Assembly: GCA_965649825.1 (NCBI GenBank)
Contig: OZ287697.1
Coordinates: forward strand, 2,232,001 to 2,296,000
Length of the DNA stretch: 64,000 nt
Direction: 5' to 3'
Source of the DNA: Penicillus capitatus
Lineage: Eukaryota > Chlorophyta
Both the position numbers and the translations under genes were made by a program. Shown here one piece after another: positions 35,204-49,136 of this stretch (the stretch's first letter is position 1; the number at the start of each line of letters is the position of its first letter). The notes under the pieces were generated by a model that was given only the letters and a program-made list of their open reading frames with translations, was not told the origin of the DNA and made no database searches.

Positions 35204-36695
35204 ATGGCGGCGACCGATATCTCGGCCAAAGAAATTGAAGAAGAGAACGTCGAAGAGGTCAGCGACGCTGTTTCAGCAGCGGAATTGAAAGCAGCCATGG
35301 GAAAGAATTCAGAGGAGTCTGTTCTGCATAAACACGACGTGCACGAAACAGCTGTTTGCAGGCTGACGGCGGAGGACAAGTACATTCTCGTGCGCAGTGT
35401 TGGCGAAGAGTGCATCCAGGAAGAAGAACTCAGTCGTCTGTTGGCAAACAAACCCAATCCTGTTGCCTACGACGGATTCGAACCGTCCGGGAGAATGCAC
35501 ATTGCTCAAGTTTAGCTGCACGGTATCCAATACTGTCATCTGCTCATACTTTGTGCGTCAGGGAGTGTTGAAAGCACTCAACGTGAACAAGATTACCAAA
35601 GCTGGGTGCACCTTCAAGTTCTGGGTGGCTGATTGGTTTGCGCAGCTCAACAATAAGATGGGCGGTGACTTGAAAAAGATCCAACAGGTTGGCAAGTATA
35701 TGGTCGAAGTGTGGAAGGCAGTTGGGATGGACCTGGAGAAAGTACAATTCCTGAGTGCATCCGAAGAAATCAACAAACAGCCAGATGCTTACTGGACACT
35801 TGTCATGGATATTGCTGCGAAGAACAATCTCAAGAGAATTGTCCGATGTTCTCAGATCATGGGAAGATCCGAAACAGACGAACTGTCTGCCGCTCAGATA
35901 TTCTATCCATGCATGCAATGTGCAGATATCTTCTTCCTGAAGGTCAGTCAATGCATGCAGGAATGCGAGTGTTTTTTGATCCGGGTCGTTGCACAGGCTG
36001 ACATCTGTCAGTTGGGAATGGATCAGAGAAAGGTCAACGTATTAGCCAGAGAATACTGTGACCAGATCAAACGGAAACTAAAACCTGTCATTCTGTCACA
36101 TCCAATGATGCCGGGACTCCTACAAGTAGGCGACAAGATTCCAGAATGGATTCCCTTCCGCTTGCTCGCTTGCATGATCAACTTTTTACAGGGTCAAGAA
36201 AAGATGTCTAAATCGGACCCAAATTCGGCGATCTTTATGGAGGATTCTGAAACGGATGTGAACTCGAAGATCAGACGAGCATTCTGCCCGCCAAACGAAA
36301 TCGCTGCAAATCCATGTATTGCGTACGTCCGGCACATTGTGTTGCCATGGTTTGGACAGTTCACTGTATCCCGGAAACCTGAGAATGGAGGAGACAAGTG
36401 CAGCGCTGATCCTTCCAGTTCCATCGACATTGAGTGGTTGTCTGTTGTAGAACTTACGAGGATATGGATGTATTAGAGGCAGATTACATTTCAGGAGATC
36501 TGCATCCAGGTAGACAGCAAGCTTCGGTGCCATGAAAACGTATACGAAGGACCTTTCGGTGTAGGTGACCTAAAGCCATCTCTGGCGAGACAGTTAAACA
36601 TCATTCTGCAACCTGTCCGTGAGCATTTTGAAAAAGATCCTCAGGCAAAGGCACTTTTGACCCAGATCAAAGTAATCCGCAATCACGCATCATAA
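35204..36695 (+). CDS. Tyrosyl-tRNA synthetase, cytosolic type
   Basis: Class I synthetase charging tRNA-Tyr. An acidic N-terminal extension precedes YDGFEPSGRMHIAQG (a HIGH variant), then NKITKAGCTFKFWVADWFA, NKMGGDLKKIQQVGKY, CSQIMGRSE, YPCMQCADIFFL, ADICQLGMDQRKVNVLARE and the KMSKS loop GQEKMSKSDPNSAIFM. Five introns of about 50-60 nt, each in phase. The end joins TYEDMDVLEADYISG, DLHPGDLKPSLARQLN and a C-terminus NHAS at 36695. The archaeal/eukaryotic cytosolic form is clear; no targeting sequence seen. Confidence 0.93.
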
Positions 36696-36838
36696 CATGC
36701 ATGACAGGGAGTCCAATTTTGCTGATTGCAGAAGTACAAGGTCACAAAATGAGAGAAAAGGACAAGACATTGCATTGAGTATATATAACTGAGAAAATGC
36801 GACACGCTGCAAGGGGATGTGATGCTGCTACCAACCAT

Positions 36839-40234
<3,396 letters not shown>

Positions 40235-40337
40235 TCACATCGGAGATCTCAGCAGCGTTTCGGTGAACCCTTCGCCCTGCTGTCGTACTTTCCTTTTCAC
40301 TTCCAGCACACCTCTCTGCTTTCCGCGACTCCAACAA

Positions 40338-41039
40338 ATGAACCGTTCAAAAGAGGTCCCTTCGTTGAGAGAATTAGCAACGAGAGCTGTGTATCGCGAG
40401 TACTTGAATGTGAAGGGGGTTGTACCCCTCATGCAACGATTTGAAGAGGTACCTACTCCTTAAGTGATTACTGTATATCTACTGAATACATCTTGCCTTT
40501 CGAAGTAGATTGATTGGATGGTCGTGAACGGACCAGAGCTGAGACAGAGATGTATACAATTCATTGTTTCCACCTATCCAAGCATCAGACAGAAGCACAG
40601 CGAGGAGGAAATGGAATCCCTTATTGGTAAAGAACTGAAGATGAATCTGGATCAGGAAACTGAAGAAGTTCGCAAACACATCAAGAGAATAAAGAAACTT
40701 CGAGGGTCCGTCATTGAACGCCTGCCTTCACCGGGTTCATACTCAAAAGAATTTGGCCGCCATGTTCCCAAACTTACTCGATCTGTTTCCGGTGATTGCC
40801 ATTTTCAGCTGCAGGGGTACAGGTTCATTCCTGTTGGCTTTTATCTAGGAAAATCAGCTTATCCATATGAAAGTCTCCAAACAGGGAGGAAATGGCCATC
40901 AGACGTCAATCCTTCCAAAAGAGAAGAGCATTTGGACAGAGACGAATTTCAGGACATTTTTCAAGTCTCCTACGACACATATTGTTCCTATCCAAACTGG
41001 AAAAGAGTACAGATTAAGAAAGAGAAGAAGCTTTTCTGA
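40338..41039 (+). CDS. Small villin-headpiece protein
   Basis: Two exons: 40338-40448 and 40509-41039, a 60-nt intron in phase 0, about 213 aa. The N-terminus (MNRSKEVPSLRELATRAVYR) and a middle helical region (EEEMESLIGKELKMN) are not recognised. The C-terminus is a villin headpiece: YESLQTGRKWPSDVNPSKRE, DRDEFQDIFQVSYDTYCSYP and the terminal KKEKKLF, keeping the Trp, the basic patch and the final Phe used to bind F-actin. Villin, supervillin and dematin carry it after gelsolin or other domains; none is present here. Likely an actin-binding adaptor. Confidence 0.82.
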
Positions 41040-41165
41040 CTGGATCTTCTCGAGCATATCGAGTTCCACGTTTCATTTGCTGTAAAACAAAATTCACAGA
41101 CAGACAACAACCATTCGATAGCTCTGTTGAATGGACTACTAATGCAACATGCTGTGAGCTGTTCA

Positions 41166-41735
41166 TTAAGGATAGAATGGATGCGGCGTGTTTAGAAATC
41201 CGGCCATCCACAACGCCAGAACAGCCACTGCTCCCAGGATTGCCAGACTTCTGTTCTGTTCTTCCTGGAAGATAATCTTCTTCATTGCATAGATCATTCT
41301 TTCTTCATCTGTTTCAGGCACAACTCTTCTTTCTGTCTTCTTCTCTTCAGAAAGTGAGTTACGCGTTTCTCGATCGGTCGACGTGTCAGATGGTCCCTCT
41401 TCCTCTTCATTGCTGTCGGACGGTTTGACAAATATCTCGGCAAATATGAAAGCAACGATGGTTAAAAGGATAATGTATTCCCATGGAAAATCTCTGATAA
41501 CTTCTCCTTGTTTCAAAACGAGATCCCTGAATGTGTCTCCGTCAAATATGCGCTGCGGCCTTGGGAAGAATGTTTCTGGCCGAGGGAACAAATGCTTGGG
41601 TATCTCCCAAGAAAGAGGACGAGCTTGTATTGATAGGCGTTGTCTTCGATGTCTGACAGTGAAAAGGACGCGGTGCTGTGTCCTTGTGGATATCTTGAAG
41701 CAAAACCTAGCGACCCGGTGCATCTCCGTCTGCAT
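41166..41735 (-). CDS. Unrecognised small membrane protein
   Basis: An open frame of 189 codons. It begins with an Arg-rich, acid-poor stretch (FCFKISTRTQHRVLFTVRHR) that could target mitochondria. A first span YIILLTIVAFIFAEIFV is followed by an acidic loop (SDSNEEEEGPSD), a charged segment with ETDEERMIYAMKKIIFQEEQ, and a second span SLAILGAVAVLALWMAGFL, ending NTPHPFYP. I do not recognise a family. A plus-strand frame from 41649 (MSDSEKDAVLCPCGYLEAKP) overlaps its 5' end, so the first exon is uncertain. Confidence 0.5.
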   Translation of the reverse strand: MQTEMHRVARFCFKISTRTQHRVLFTVRHRRQRLSIQARPLSWEIPKHLFPRPETFFPRPQRIFDGDTFRDLVLKQGEVIRDFPWEYIILLTIVAFIFAEIFVKPSDSNEEEEGPSDTSTDRETRNSLSEEKKTERRVVPETDEERMIYAMKKIIFQEEQNRSLAILGAVAVLALWMAGFLNTPHPFYP

Positions 41736-41958
41736 GGTAACCCCGTAGCCTCTGATGTGACAGGATGCGTCTTGTGGAGAGTATGTCGTCGACAGACGCA
41801 GCAGACATTGTCTGCTGATCTTTGTCTGCCATCACGACTCCCTTCTGCTAATGGCATCGGTTGAGTGCTTCGTTTGACACTTTCGACATCATCGATGCGA
41901 TACGTAAAAGACACGCATGTATCAGACATTTGGACACGATTGCGCTCGCGTGGAGAAC

Positions 41959-42844
41959 ATGGAGGACGTCGACAGGGTCCTCGACATTTGTCGAGGTGTC
42001 ATTCGCAAAAAGAGCATCCGCATTCAAGAATTCTTCGTCGACTTTGATCGCCTGCGGTAGATTCCATTGTGTCGTTGGAATCTCTTTGCACTTACAGAAT
42101 CGCGATGGGCCTGCTAACAGGACGGGAGTCGTTCACACGAATCATTTCATCAGTGCTTTGGGAATTGGCGGAATCGACAGACTGCTTCATGTACACCCTG
42201 CTCATACTCAACCTCTATCTCCTGTTCACTCTATGCTTCCTTAAACGGCACAGGAGAATGATTTGTCGACACTCGAACGCCACTATCTTATCGAAAGAGA
42301 AGGATTCCCTGATATGATCAATTATAAAGCGTTCTGTAACGATGTCGCCTCAAAGGTGCGACACATATCGGCTGTGACAGAATCCAGAGACATGCAAGAA
42401 CACTCGTTCATTTCAGGGTCCGAATAGTGCGCCTTTTACGTATACCCTTCCAAGGAAGATGCTCGGATTAGAAGAGGAAGCTCGATTGCAAGAACTGGTG
42501 GCTGATATTGCCGAATGTTGTCGCAAAAAAGGTATCCAATCATCTTTGCTTAAAAGGAGAAAGGCATCTGGAGGAGTATCTCCCTCGTAGGGATTCTTGT
42601 TAAACCCATGTTTGTGGATTTTGCCAACAGCAACAACAGTACAAAGTTAGTGAGCCATGTGACAAAGCATCAGTTTCACAGAGTCCTCGATGCCAAACTC
42701 GGAATCCGACTCAGCGAAGAAGATGTACAACTGCTCTGTGAGAAATATTCCAATTCTGAGTACGTAGAAATGGTGAACTATATTGCCTTCTCGAACGATG
42801 TCATTCCAGAAGAAAGGCCATACAATCCATACACCGAAGTGTAA
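41959..42844 (+). CDS. EF-hand repeat protein
   Basis: Joined exons show two related EF-hand-like pairs. The first is GVIRKKSIRIQEFFVDFD, RLRTGVVHTNHFISALG, then ENDLSTLERHYL and DMINYKAFCNDV. The second is KPMFVDFANSNN, VTKHQFHRVLDAKLG, RLSEEDVQLLCEKYS and VNYIAFSNDV. This layout is common in flagellar and cytoskeletal EF-hand proteins of protists. Some loops lack the full set of calcium ligands, so not every site need bind calcium. Introns are about 60 nt and include one ending gcctgctaacag at 42120. It starts MEDVDRVLD and ends NPYTEV. The precise role is unknown. Confidence 0.72.
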
Positions 42845-43181
42845 CCAATTCGAAAAGTGTGATGCTGACTCACTATATAGAAAGTAGTTTCCGGTAGACA
42901 GTACCAATTAACATGCCTCATTTGAATGACAGCGAGTCAGTCACCCCTTTCCATCGTTTTTTGACAGACACAGCACTTTGCTTTCTTGTCTGTTGGGTCG
43001 CCATAAATCAGTTATTCGCGTCGAGAACGTGCACATTTCGAAGCAACCGAAACGCCGGTCCATATTGCAAGGCCTATTTCATGCATGCGTCTGTATGAAT
43101 CCACCGTATCCCTTCGGCGCACAGAAATCTCTTGTTCCAACGCACTTGCGGATGATCCGCTTCACTCAGGTACAGGCGCTG
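42845..43181. other. Intergenic, no clear gene
   Basis: About 340 bases. A minus-strand frame near 42960-43010 reads DPTDKKAKCCVCQKTM, which looks protein-like, but I could not connect it to a gene. Confidence 0.35.
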
Positions 43182-43467
43182 CTACGCTTTGCGTTTTGTT
43201 GGATCGATTCGTCTGCATCTGTCTTCGCGCTTCGATTCGAGGCCTCTCTTTCTAAACCTCAGGCGCATGAATTTACGGATCTATCTTCAAATGCCAGACA
43301 GTATAGGTCTCTCTGAGGAGAGATTGGAATGCCTCTGTGTCATCGCCCACAACAATGTTGAAGGCGCATTCGTTTTCAGATTCGACATTTTTGTTTTTGT
43401 CTTTACTTAGTGCATCTCGAACGGCGATGGGATCTTTGGCAGAGCCACCACCCCCAATGGATCTCAA
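43182..43467 (-). CDS. Uncharacterised small protein, 5' end not resolved
   Basis: The minus-strand frame HPLLRSIGGGGSAKDP, then SENECAFNIVVGDDTEAFQS and LLRETYTVWHLKIDP has the look of a real C-terminal exon (varied, no low complexity). An in-frame continuation ...KRGLESKRED to a stop at 43182 needs a 25-nt intron, shorter than others here; otherwise it stops at 43273. Upstream, a possible first exon MTVDEMQ at about 43662 lies back to back with V-ATPase subunit c. I do not recognise the family. Confidence 0.3.
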
Positions 43468-43498
43468 AAGGGGATGCTCTCATGTTTGATACAAACAG

Positions 43499-43540
43499 GC
43501 AGAGAGAGGGATGGAGAAAGGGAGGGAGGGACAATAGAGG
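43499..43540 (+). repeat. Purine-rich simple sequence tract
   Basis: Run of GAGA and GGGA units about 40 bases long, on the opposite strand a polypyrimidine tract. It may be intronic or 5' UTR of the minus-strand gene. Confidence 0.6.
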
Positions 43541-43738
43541 CAAACGTCAATGGATTTGAATCGTCAATTGTCCGTCCTCAATTTGATCTCTGTCACATCA
43601 GCGTGAGTCAACCTACGACCCGCCGCGGTAAAAAGACCTCAAACCTAACCTGCATTTCATCCACAGTCATTCCTTGCGCGTTTTCTCTCTCCGTCGCATT
43701 GTTCGTTTGTCAGCGGCAAAAGCTTCGTTTTTAAAAAA

Positions 43739-44519
43739 ATGGACGGAATTGTGAGAACGTTGTTGCAAGACTCCGCCGGCGAGGCAACTGAGCCCGAGGC
43801 GGCAATCGTCGAGGAAAAGCAAGATACAGCGCCCTTCTTTGGCTTCATCGGATCTGCAGCTGCGCTCGTGTTTGCATGTAAGGGGCGCGCTTTTTCGTTC
43901 TTCTCGGCGTCGAAAACGGTTAATTCGCTGTGCCTTGTTGTTTTTCGGTCGACCATCCAAGGCGGCTGTTCGCCGCCGCGTCTGTGCCTTTCTAAGCAGT
44001 GTGCGCAGGCATGGGTGCCGCTTATGGAACGGCAAAGAGTGGTGTGGGTATCGCTTCTATGGGAGTCATGCGACCTGAATTGGTCATGAAGTCCATCGTG
44101 CCAGTGGTCATGGCTGGTGTGTTGGGTATCTATGGCCTCATTATCGCTGTCATTATCAGCACAGGAAGTAAGTGGTATTCACTCAACCTGTCTCGTTGCC
44201 GAGACTGTCTGTGCACGGACAGTTGAAGAAGAGGACTACAACCTGTTCAAGGGATACGGACACCTGGGTGCTGGATTGTCTTGCGGACTGGCTGGTCTTG
44301 CAGCTGGAATGGCTATTGGCATTGTCGGCGATGCAGGAGTCAGGTAAATCGTTGTCTTGTGTGTGATCCATTGACTTGTGTTGTCTTGTTCTGCCTAGAG
44401 CCAATGCACAACAGCCAAAACTGTTCGTTGGTATGATTCTGATTCTCATTTTCGCTGAGGCCTTGGCATTGTACGGTCTCATTGTCGGAATTATCCTTGC
44501 ACAAAAGGCCACGGCCTAA
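43739..44519 (+). CDS. V-type ATPase proteolipid subunit c
   Basis: Membrane rotor subunit of the vacuolar proton pump. A short acidic N-terminus precedes four membrane spans: [15 protein letters not shown] with [58 protein letters not shown], and [20 protein letters not shown]. The proton-carrying Glu is in [10 protein letters not shown] of the fourth span. Three short introns, the first starting GCAT-gtaagg and ending gcag before GCATGGGTGC. About 170 aa, slightly longer than yeast Vma3 at the N-terminus. Confidence 0.94.
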
Positions 44520-44685
44520 AACAGCTTTCGAGACTAGGCAAATCTCTTTTGGCTTCTTCGATCTTTGCCTTGTTTCCCTTTGACGCTTAATTGTCGGTGT
44601 TTGAAGATGATTTTAAGGAATTTGGTCGATTTATATCTCCCAGCGGTGAAACGACAGGTCGATTTCGATCCATCCATGTGCAATC

Positions 44686-46517
44686 ATGCCAAAGAAAAGG
44701 GTGGCTTACTTCTACGACAGTACGCCTGCACGGTTTAGCGACACACGATGTTCGATCGCTGCGTTGTCGATGGCAGATGCGCTTGGAAACTTCTACTTCG
44801 CCAAGAACCATCCCATGAAGCCACCACGGTTGGCGATGACGCATCACTTGATTCTCGGATATCAGCTCCATGAGAAGATGGATATCTTTGTAAGCTGCCG
44901 CCTTTCTCTGTGCACAGACCTCTGACACGTCTCCTGTCCCCGAGCGGCCGCGTGAAGCTACGCCAGGCGAATTGTCTTCGTTTCACTCACCGGTCTGCGT
45001 CGAATGATCGATACCTCCGGGCCAATTCTTCTGTTGTCTACAGGAATATATCGATTTCTTGTACGAAGTCAACATGGAAAACCAACATGTATCGATCTGC
45101 AGGCGCTAGACAGCAATGAAATGCAATGTGCTGTCAGCTATACACAGATGAATTCCAGAAGTTTGGCATTGACTGGGACTGTCCTGTTTTCGACGGATTG
45201 GCACAATTTTGCCAGCTGTACTCTGGAGCTTCCATGGGTTCGCTGCACCTACCTGTCATTTCAGTTATCGATTGCCCTCACATACGTGTGTTCTATCGAC
45301 AGAGGGCGCACAACTTCTAAACAGTGGACAATATGACATTGCCATCAACTGGTCTGGCGGATTGCATCACGCCAAGAAGCTGGGTGCATCTGGCTTCTGC
45401 TATGTGAACGATCTCGTTCTGGCAATTATTGAATTGCTAAAGTCAAATGCCCGCGTTCTTTATGTGGACATCGATGTGCACCATGGAGACGGGGTCGAAG
45501 AGGCATTTTACGCATCCGATCGGTGCGTCTCACGCTTCATTCTTCTTCCCACACATGGTCTACATTCGAGTGTTTGTACCCATAGTGTTTTTACATTGAG
45601 CTTTCACAAGTATGGGGAGAGTTTTTTCCCTGGGACAGGTTCACTGAACGACATCGGAGAGCAGATGGGACGATACTATGCGCTGAATGTCCCTCTTAAG
45701 GATGGAGTCGATGATGCATGCTTTCATTCTCTCTTCAAGCCCATTGTAGCAGAAATCATTCGTGTCTTTCATCCATCTGCCATCGTTCTGCAATGCGGTT
45801 GGTACTCCAAGTATCTCACCATAACCATCGCATGTTTCTTTGGATTGACAGGTGCGGACAGTCTGGCAAAGGATCGTCTGGGCGTCTTCAATCTATCACT
45901 GAGTGGACATTCGGAAGCCGTTCGTTACGTCAAGAGCTTCAACATACCGCTCCTTGTTACAGGCAATACTCTAACAGTAAAGGAGGGGCCAAGATGTATA
46001 AGCATTCCAGGTGGTGGAGGATACACAAAAACGAATGTGGCTCGATGTTGGGCTTATGAGACGTCTGTTTTGGTGGACACGCCCATTGACGAGCACATTC
46101 CTCCAAACATCTACTACGAATACTACTTGCCTGATCAGAAAATCAGCATTGAGCCAAAGAAGGACATCATCAACCGCAACTCAACATCGGTCTTACACTT
46201 GGGTCTGAACTGTTCTCAATGAACATGATGGGTCATTACAGGAGCTTGACAGAATAAGGGCAAAGGTTGACGACCATCTCCGACACCTATCAAACGAATG
46301 CTGTGCGTCCTTGAATCCATCGATGGTATCGTCTGACTGGATCCGAGTGCTTTTGTTTGCAGGTTCTCGGCTGAAACGTTTTCCGCCTAAGAAGTGCTTA
46401 TCTCAGATTCCAGTAGAGACAGAAGCCGAAGAAGACAACATTAGGAAATACACTTGGCAGCATTTCCGAAGTCGCGAACATCCTGAAGAATCGATCACAT
46501 CGCTGTCTTTCTTGTAA
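44686..46517 (+). CDS. Class I histone deacetylase (RPD3/HDAC3-like)
   Basis: Zinc-dependent lysine deacetylase. Starts [20 protein letters not shown]. Family blocks: [31 protein letters not shown]-like segment, [36 protein letters not shown] (active-site His pair), [20 protein letters not shown] (zinc Asp and His), [32 protein letters not shown] (second zinc Asp) and [18 protein letters not shown]. The C-terminus runs from [17 protein letters not shown] into a basic then acidic tail ending at 46517. About seven short introns. The HEYFEYF-like end (YYEYYLPD) favours the RPD3/HDAC1-3 clade. Confidence 0.92.
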
Positions 46518-46677
46518 GTGTCTTTTCATTTTCCACGTCACTCTGTCGTCTGACGCGACGTTCTGCCGGAACGCGCGTGAATCTCCCCGGCAGCGGGTTG
46601 GAAGTTTGTCGCGTTGGCAGCCCCTTTTTCTTTCAGACCACACTCGCAGCGTCACATTCCTTCGTCTGTCTGCAACA

Positions 46678-48582
46678 ATGGAGTACAAGGACTACTCTCT
46701 GCCAGAGTTTCCCCTGAATGTCATTGCCGAGGTGAATCAGACACAACTCGATGTCAAGGACGATCCCATGGACATCGATGACTCCGCCTTGCGCGCAGAC
46801 CCAGGCGTCGCCAATGAGGATAATGTCACAACGACGACGAATTCAGCTGTCGCCTATAAATCTACGCTCAGTGCTTGTCTGGATTTCTTTTACCAGGTGA
46901 ACGACACAGCGTCGCTCGATAAGATGAACGAATTGATTGAGGCTTCTTGGAAAGAAGATGCCAATGTCACGCTGCGTCTCATTTTTCAGTTAAGAGACAT
47001 ACGAAAGGGAAAGGGCGTGTACAGACCCTTCCTTTACTGTCTCTCGTGGCTGAGGCACAACCATTTTCAGACACTGCTCTGCAACTTGGAGCACGTCGCA
47101 GAGGTCGGCTACTGGAAAGATCTGCTCGACCTCTTGGTCCTCGAGGTCATGAGCGGAAAAAGTTATGAAGGATATTGCCAGGCTGAACAGAGACGGGCCA
47201 TATCTGTCCGGAAGTGGACAGAGAAGAAGAAAATCACAGAACTGAACCTGGACAATCCCAAGCCCAAGCCCAAGCCAAATGTGAAGATTTGTCAGATTGC
47301 CAAAGATGGCAAAATTGACAGAGAGAAAGCAGCAAAGGCAGCAAGAGATATGTTTGTGACTGACGAAAAGTATCGAATGCTTCATGTTCGGGTGGCATCG
47401 TTGTTTGCTGAATCATTGAAAAAGGACTTGACGGCCATGAAGGAAGAAAAAGGAGTGTCTTTGGCATCGAAATGGGCACCGACAGCTGTCAAACATCACG
47501 ACAAGTACACGTTGATTGTGTCCTCAATCAGCCAGCTACTGTTTCCGCATCACACTTTGCAGAAAGAAGGCCGCAGTTACGCACAGTATGTCTCTATTGC
47601 GAGAGATTTATATCGAAAGGTCTATTTGACGCCATTACGGCAGTACTCGAAGATTGCTGAGAGATACATGTCAGAAAACCGTTGGAACGAGATTCCTTTT
47701 GAAAGAGTGCCTTCCAAATGCATGAAGAGAAACAAAAGATTGTTTACGGAAAAAGACAAAGAGAGATTCGAAAAGTATTTGGAAGATGTGCAATCGGGAA
47801 AGAAAACGATCAAGTCATCTGCCATGTTCCCACATGAAATGGTAGCAGAAGTGATGGACAAGGACACAAGCACAATGGAAGAGGCTGTCCTCAAGACGAT
47901 CCAGCTTCAATGGGAAGCTTATGTAAACAAGCTGAGAGAATCTGGATCGCTGAGCAGTTGCATGGCTATCTGTGATGTTTCAGGCAGCATGTACGGTATC
48001 CCCATGGAGGTCGCCATTGCACTGTCATTGCTTGTGGCAGATTTGGCCGAAGAACCCTTCAAAGGACTCGTTTGCACTTTTAGCGACGTGCCGGAACTCT
48101 TTGTTGTCCCAGATGGGCCACTCGATGTCAAAGTGCAGGCCACCTTGGGAATGAACGTGGGAATGAATACTAACGTTGATGCCGTGTTCGATCTCCTTCT
48201 GGAGCGCGCCGTACAGAACAAACTTCCCAAAGATGATATGATCAAACGTCTTTTTATCTTCTCCGATATGCAGTTCGACCAAGCATCCGTTGAAGGGAAG
48301 ACAAATTTTGATGTTGCAAAAGAGAAGTTCGTGGCTGCTGGTTACGATCTTCCGCAGATTGTGTTTTGGAATCTGAGGGGTGGAGGTGCTGGTGATTGGA
48401 TGTATCCGGGTCATCCAGATACTGCCCCTGTCGTGAAATTCGAAGAAGGAACAGCATTGCTCTCTGGATACTCAGGACAGATGATGAAGCTCTTCCTGGA
48501 GAATGACATTGAGTCATTTAATCCGGTCGATGTTTTGATGGAGTCGATCAAATCGTACACGTACGTGAGAGTGGTTGACTAG
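46678..48582 (+). CDS. DUF2828-type protein with vWA domain
   Basis: Intronless, 634 aa. Starts MEYKDYSLPEFPLNVIAEVN. The N-terminal alpha-helical part (LIFQLRDIRKGKGVYRPFLY, LEHVAEVGYWKDLLDLLV) and a basic middle (KAARDMFVTDEKYRMLHVRV) match the plant/fungal/protist DUF2828 family, which is distantly related to the TROVE/Ro protein. The C-terminal vWA domain carries a full MIDAS: CDVSGSMYGIPMEVAIALS, later TNVDAVFDLL and FIFSDMQFDQAS. The function is unknown; Ro-like RNA binding is only an analogy. No targeting peptide. Confidence 0.88.
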   Translation: MEYKDYSLPEFPLNVIAEVNQTQLDVKDDPMDIDDSALRADPGVANEDNVTTTTNSAVAYKSTLSACLDFFYQVNDTASLDKMNELIEASWKEDANVTLRLIFQLRDIRKGKGVYRPFLYCLSWLRHNHFQTLLCNLEHVAEVGYWKDLLDLLVLEVMSGKSYEGYCQAEQRRAISVRKWTEKKKITELNLDNPKPKPKPNVKICQIAKDGKIDREKAAKAARDMFVTDEKYRMLHVRVASLFAESLKKDLTAMKEEKGVSLASKWAPTAVKHHDKYTLIVSSISQLLFPHHTLQKEGRSYAQYVSIARDLYRKVYLTPLRQYSKIAERYMSENRWNEIPFERVPSKCMKRNKRLFTEKDKERFEKYLEDVQSGKKTIKSSAMFPHEMVAEVMDKDTSTMEEAVLKTIQLQWEAYVNKLRESGSLSSCMAICDVSGSMYGIPMEVAIALSLLVADLAEEPFKGLVCTFSDVPELFVVPDGPLDVKVQATLGMNVGMNTNVDAVFDLLLERAVQNKLPKDDMIKRLFIFSDMQFDQASVEGKTNFDVAKEKFVAAGYDLPQIVFWNLRGGGAGDWMYPGHPDTAPVVKFEEGTALLSGYSGQMMKLFLENDIESFNPVDVLMESIKSYTYVRVVD

Positions 48583-49136
48583 ACCATTTGTTGTTCGACA
48601 GAAAGAGAATCGTCCCGCTGTTGAGTGTTTTTTCGCTTAGAGAAGTCTACGAGGCCCCTCGTTCCTGAATTCGGCCATTTCTGAGCATGCTGACCACTCA
48701 CGTCTGTTCACCAGATCAATGGAATGGAAAACAAAACTCATGTCTGTCAGTCATTCATGGACTAAATGGAAATCATGTCACATGGTTATCAGCTATAAAG
48801 ACAGCACACAGAGAACAGCGTCGTTCCCGTGCTTACAATCAGAAGCAGTGGCATTAGGCGCAAACAAAATCTGATGAAACAATCAGGCATCTAGCTCTCA
48901 GTATCTGTCAGGAAACAGAGAGTCGGCAATTGACAGTTTGGCAAGAGCGGTGGTTTATGCCAGAAGATCCGTTGCTTGGTGTAAAGAATGTCATGTTTCA
49001 AACAATCGTGCATGCAACACTCTTCCTAACCAAGGATTCTTCTCGTGGGAGATAGATAGATAGATGGGCAGTATGGGCGAGGATGAGATTTCTTGTAGAG
49101 TGTGGATAGAGACAAGGAATACCGAGGACTGTGGCT
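48583..49136. other. Intergenic between convergent genes
   Basis: About 550 bases with no coding signature. It holds a short GATA microsatellite near 49050-49065. Confidence 0.5.

Noticed and set aside
41649-41860. Plus-strand frame starting MSDSEKDAVLCPCGYLEAKP
   Set aside because: Looks somewhat protein-like but does not splice in phase to the EF-hand gene and overlaps the minus-strand membrane protein; left unassigned.
49050-49065. GATA microsatellite
   Set aside because: Only about four units; ordinary simple repeat.
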